Source of the DNA: Casuarina equisetifolia
Lineage: Eukaryota > Streptophyta > Magnoliopsida > Fagales > Casuarinaceae
Assembly (NCBI GenBank): GCA_028551475.1
Contig: CM052360.1
Span: 15,550,501-15,614,500, forward strand
Direction of reading: 5' to 3'
DNA length: 64,000 nucleotides
Shown here: in pieces, positions 62,201-64,000 of the stretch
How the letters are laid out: each line of letters opens with the position of its first letter
How positions within the stretch are numbered: the stretch's first letter is position 1
Notes under the pieces: generated by a model
Databases searched by the model: none
What the model was told of the DNA's origin: nothing
What the model saw: only the letters and a program-made list of their open reading frames with translations
Program-made: the position numbers and the translations under genes

Positions 62201-64000
62201 TAGTTGTCCCACCAGCCTTCTAGTTGACCAATGAAGCTAGCTGCTAACAACTCAGTTATTAGTTGTAATTGGGTTAGTAGTTAGAGGATTGCAATTGGGT
62301 TAGTAGTTATAACTACTCATAGTAGTTTGTTGTCACAAATTGAGAATGTTGCATCAGATATTTCATCCATCTCTACTCAATTCATATATAGCATTGGCAC
62401 CAAAATTGTTTTTGACGTTCTGATGTTTTCCTTCTTAATCTATGTTATTTTAAGGTTCCCTCTTGTAACTTCACCCAAATTATGTTACAGAAATTGATCT
62501 CAGTAATTCCACTATTGGACTTCATTTCCAATGGCCAGTCATGCAAGAAATACAAACATAACCCCTAACAAGAAAGGTACTTTAATGATACTAACAAAAT
62601 GATAGAAAAATCATTTTTCCGTCTATACCACGTAAGATGAAATCATCAAATTTTAATCCACTAAATAAAGTGCTATTAAGTTACAACCAATAAAACTAAT
62701 GGAAAACCTTCCCTCTTTTTCCCTTGCTTTCAACAGAAAGGCAACCCAATCATTTCCTCGTTAAACAGTAATACATGATGATATACAAACTCTAGAATCA
62801 TGTCATTGATGGAATAATGCACTCAACTTTGTTGCCTCGTACATTGGATGGATAAAGTAAATTTAAAACCATAATTTACACTTCAAGACACCATCCCACG
62901 GCCTACATAGAAAAAGGCCTCAAGTGCTCTACCTGAACTGTTTCATATTGTTGTCATTCAACCATTTTCCTTATATTACATATTTGACTGTGACTAACAA
63001 TTAAGTGATATTATCTTTGTTATAGTATGTTATGATATAGAGTGCGCATATATTCAGTGAAAAATGAATTGGACTCACCTGAAGAATTTGATGGCAGAGA
63101 AAAGCAGTGATGGAACTCACTCAGGTATGCATTTTCATGAACCTAAAATGTTCAAAATCAATTAAATAGTATCAATTCACAAATTTGTGCTCCACAATCA
63201 CATCACGAAGACATTTTTTTTGAAACCCAGATCCGCATTTTAATAAAGTTTACATATGATGGTAGGTGTAAGCTAAGTTTTTTACTTCTGTAGCTAGTGT
63301 TCTTGTGAAGCAAGAAGCTCCACCCACCAATCATAAAAGCAATTAAATTAGTGACCTATGTGATCTCCCCTTCTTGTTGTTCGAGTAAAAGCAATAAGAT
63401 AAGAGTAACTTATGTTATTCCCTCGATGTTGAAAAGCATAACATCCTTGTATCAAGTACCATAACATTGTATATCTAATAAAATTAACACAGGTTGTTTG
63501 GACAATCAAAACAACCACTAGAAACTTTTAGTAGTCCAATATTACCTTAATGTTTGTCATAATAATAACAAAAGATTTTATGATCAACTGCCTTTTCCTA
63601 TTGATAATCCAACTCAACAACAAATACTGGATTGAACTCGTGGCCTCACTCTCCAATCCTAGATAGAAAAAAGGTGATTCCATTCTGCAAATATTATTGG
63701 ACCAGGCTTTGAGGCAAAGGTGAAAGAATCTTAAAATACTTGTAAAATAATGACCATATGTCTCAATACATTTTCCTTTCTACTTAATTAATAAGTTACA
63801 CACATATCAAAAAACCTGGATATGTCTTTTTATCTGAATTAATGACTTTAATTATTGCGAATCTTGACATATGCCATCGGTAAGTAAAAATGTCTTCAAA
63901 TAATTAGCAAATCTCAAAACAAATGAGGCCAGTAACTACATGTGAGTCTCAATATAATTACTTACCACACTCTCTGAATTATGACGGCATCTCCCAGCAC
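56250..64000 (-). CDS. Protein with GnT-V-like Cys-rich C-terminus (3' part of gene)
   Basis: Six exons in the window join in frame: >64000-63966, 63142-63079, 58539-58479, 58387-58301, 57793-57700 and 56342-56250 (stop). The translation reads AGRCRHNSESV, VHENAYLSEFHHCFSLPSNS, SNTHFERRLNGINVILGRQS, ESCESVCKSNGQSCVLNKLL, QKYMNCKGACFSSVGADQPA, and ends NPGACLFTRTQSMLSCDGSH then PYTRRLCPCA. The cysteine spacing (C-x3-C-x6-C ... C ... LLSC-x-GSHP-x3-R-x-CPC style) resembles the C-terminal module of animal N-acetylglucosaminyltransferase V (MGAT5), which adds beta-1,6 branches to N-glycans in the Golgi. The N-terminal part, and any catalytic domain, lies beyond the right edge. Phases match at every splice, e.g. 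G|CA giving Ala across the 4.5 kb intron, so the gene looks functional. Plant relatives are mostly annotated as uncharacterised; glycosyltransferase activity is inference. Confidence 0.75.
59180..62400 (-). mobile_element. Endogenous pararetrovirus (Caulimoviridae) fossil in an intron
   Basis: On the minus strand the parts follow caulimovirus order: a worn coat-protein zinc-knuckle-like Cys/His stretch near 61750, an aspartic protease with ALIDTGADLNC near 61225-61255 and DVVLGTLF near 61045, and the end of RNase H with QFARWKASLIIFDFDV near 59970-60015. A further open stretch at 59182-59367 (NIENLIKQLIIGKYQKSIRV) probably belongs to a leading part of the viral genome. No LTRs are seen, as expected for an integrated pararetrovirus. 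A ~29 bp tandem repeat near 62250-62310 may be part of its non-coding region. The copy is broken many times and looks old. A florendovirus- or petuvirus-like source is most likely. It lies within the intron 58540-63078 of the GnT-V-like gene, in the same orientation. Outer limits are approximate. Confidence 0.75.
60362..60385. repeat. (GT)n microsatellite
   Basis: GT dinucleotide run, interrupting the middle of the pararetrovirus-derived stretch. Confidence 0.9.

Noticed and set aside
1-64000. tRNA, rRNA, CRISPR arrays or bacterial-type operons
   Set aside because: No tRNA box signatures, rRNA stretches or spaced direct repeats were seen; this is nuclear plant DNA.

Overview
The window is nuclear DNA from a flowering plant, most likely a eudicot. 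It is AT-rich, with long introns, GT-AG splice sites, many microsatellites and plant-only protein families (GUN4, a gibberellin 2-oxidase, BAR-PH-ArfGAP-ankyrin proteins). I do not name a species. There is one 500-N assembly gap at 46612-47111.

Layout. (1) 1-17184: a decayed minus-strand gene of the AGD1-AGD4 class (BAR, PH, ArfGAP, ankyrin). Twelve exons can be read, but with frameshifts, one in-frame stop and missing exons. A miniature LTR element (TRIM-like) sits in one intron. (2) 19.6-24.3 kb: repeat-derived DNA. Two LINE-type RNase H fragments lie head to head as a large inverted repeat, followed by an LTR-element remnant and a two-exon fragment of a plant gene I do not recognise. (3) 25.6-33.0 kb: a Ser-rich minus-strand 5' exon pair without a visible continuation, a truncated and frameshifted C20-type GA 2-oxidase copy (plus), and a frame-broken minus-strand gene of unknown function. 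(4) 36.7-43.4 kb: a complete five-exon gene for the shared alpha subunit of protein farnesyltransferase and geranylgeranyltransferase I (331 aa). (5) 44.4-48.0 kb: an orphan last exon of an endonuclease III (NTH1) homologue with a canonical iron-sulfur cluster, a Copia fossil, the gap, and a candidate first exon on the same strand beyond it. (6) 49.0-52.1 kb: an RRM protein resembling AIPP1/EDM3 (199 aa). (7) 53.6-54.4 kb: an intact intronless GUN4 gene (270 aa). (8) 56.25-64.0 kb: the 3' part of a minus-strand gene whose Cys-rich C-terminus resembles that of N-acetylglucosaminyltransferase V. Its 4.5 kb intron holds an endogenous pararetrovirus (Caulimoviridae) fossil.

The genes do not form a pathway. 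The clearly intact ones are housekeeping or regulatory genes (prenylation, chlorophyll synthesis, RNA and chromatin control). They sit among decayed gene copies and mobile-element fossils. The observations most worth following up are the pararetrovirus inside a gene whose frame is preserved across it, the GnT-V-like module, the inverted RNase H repeat, and the split NTH1 locus around the gap. I did not find a convincing new biological system.
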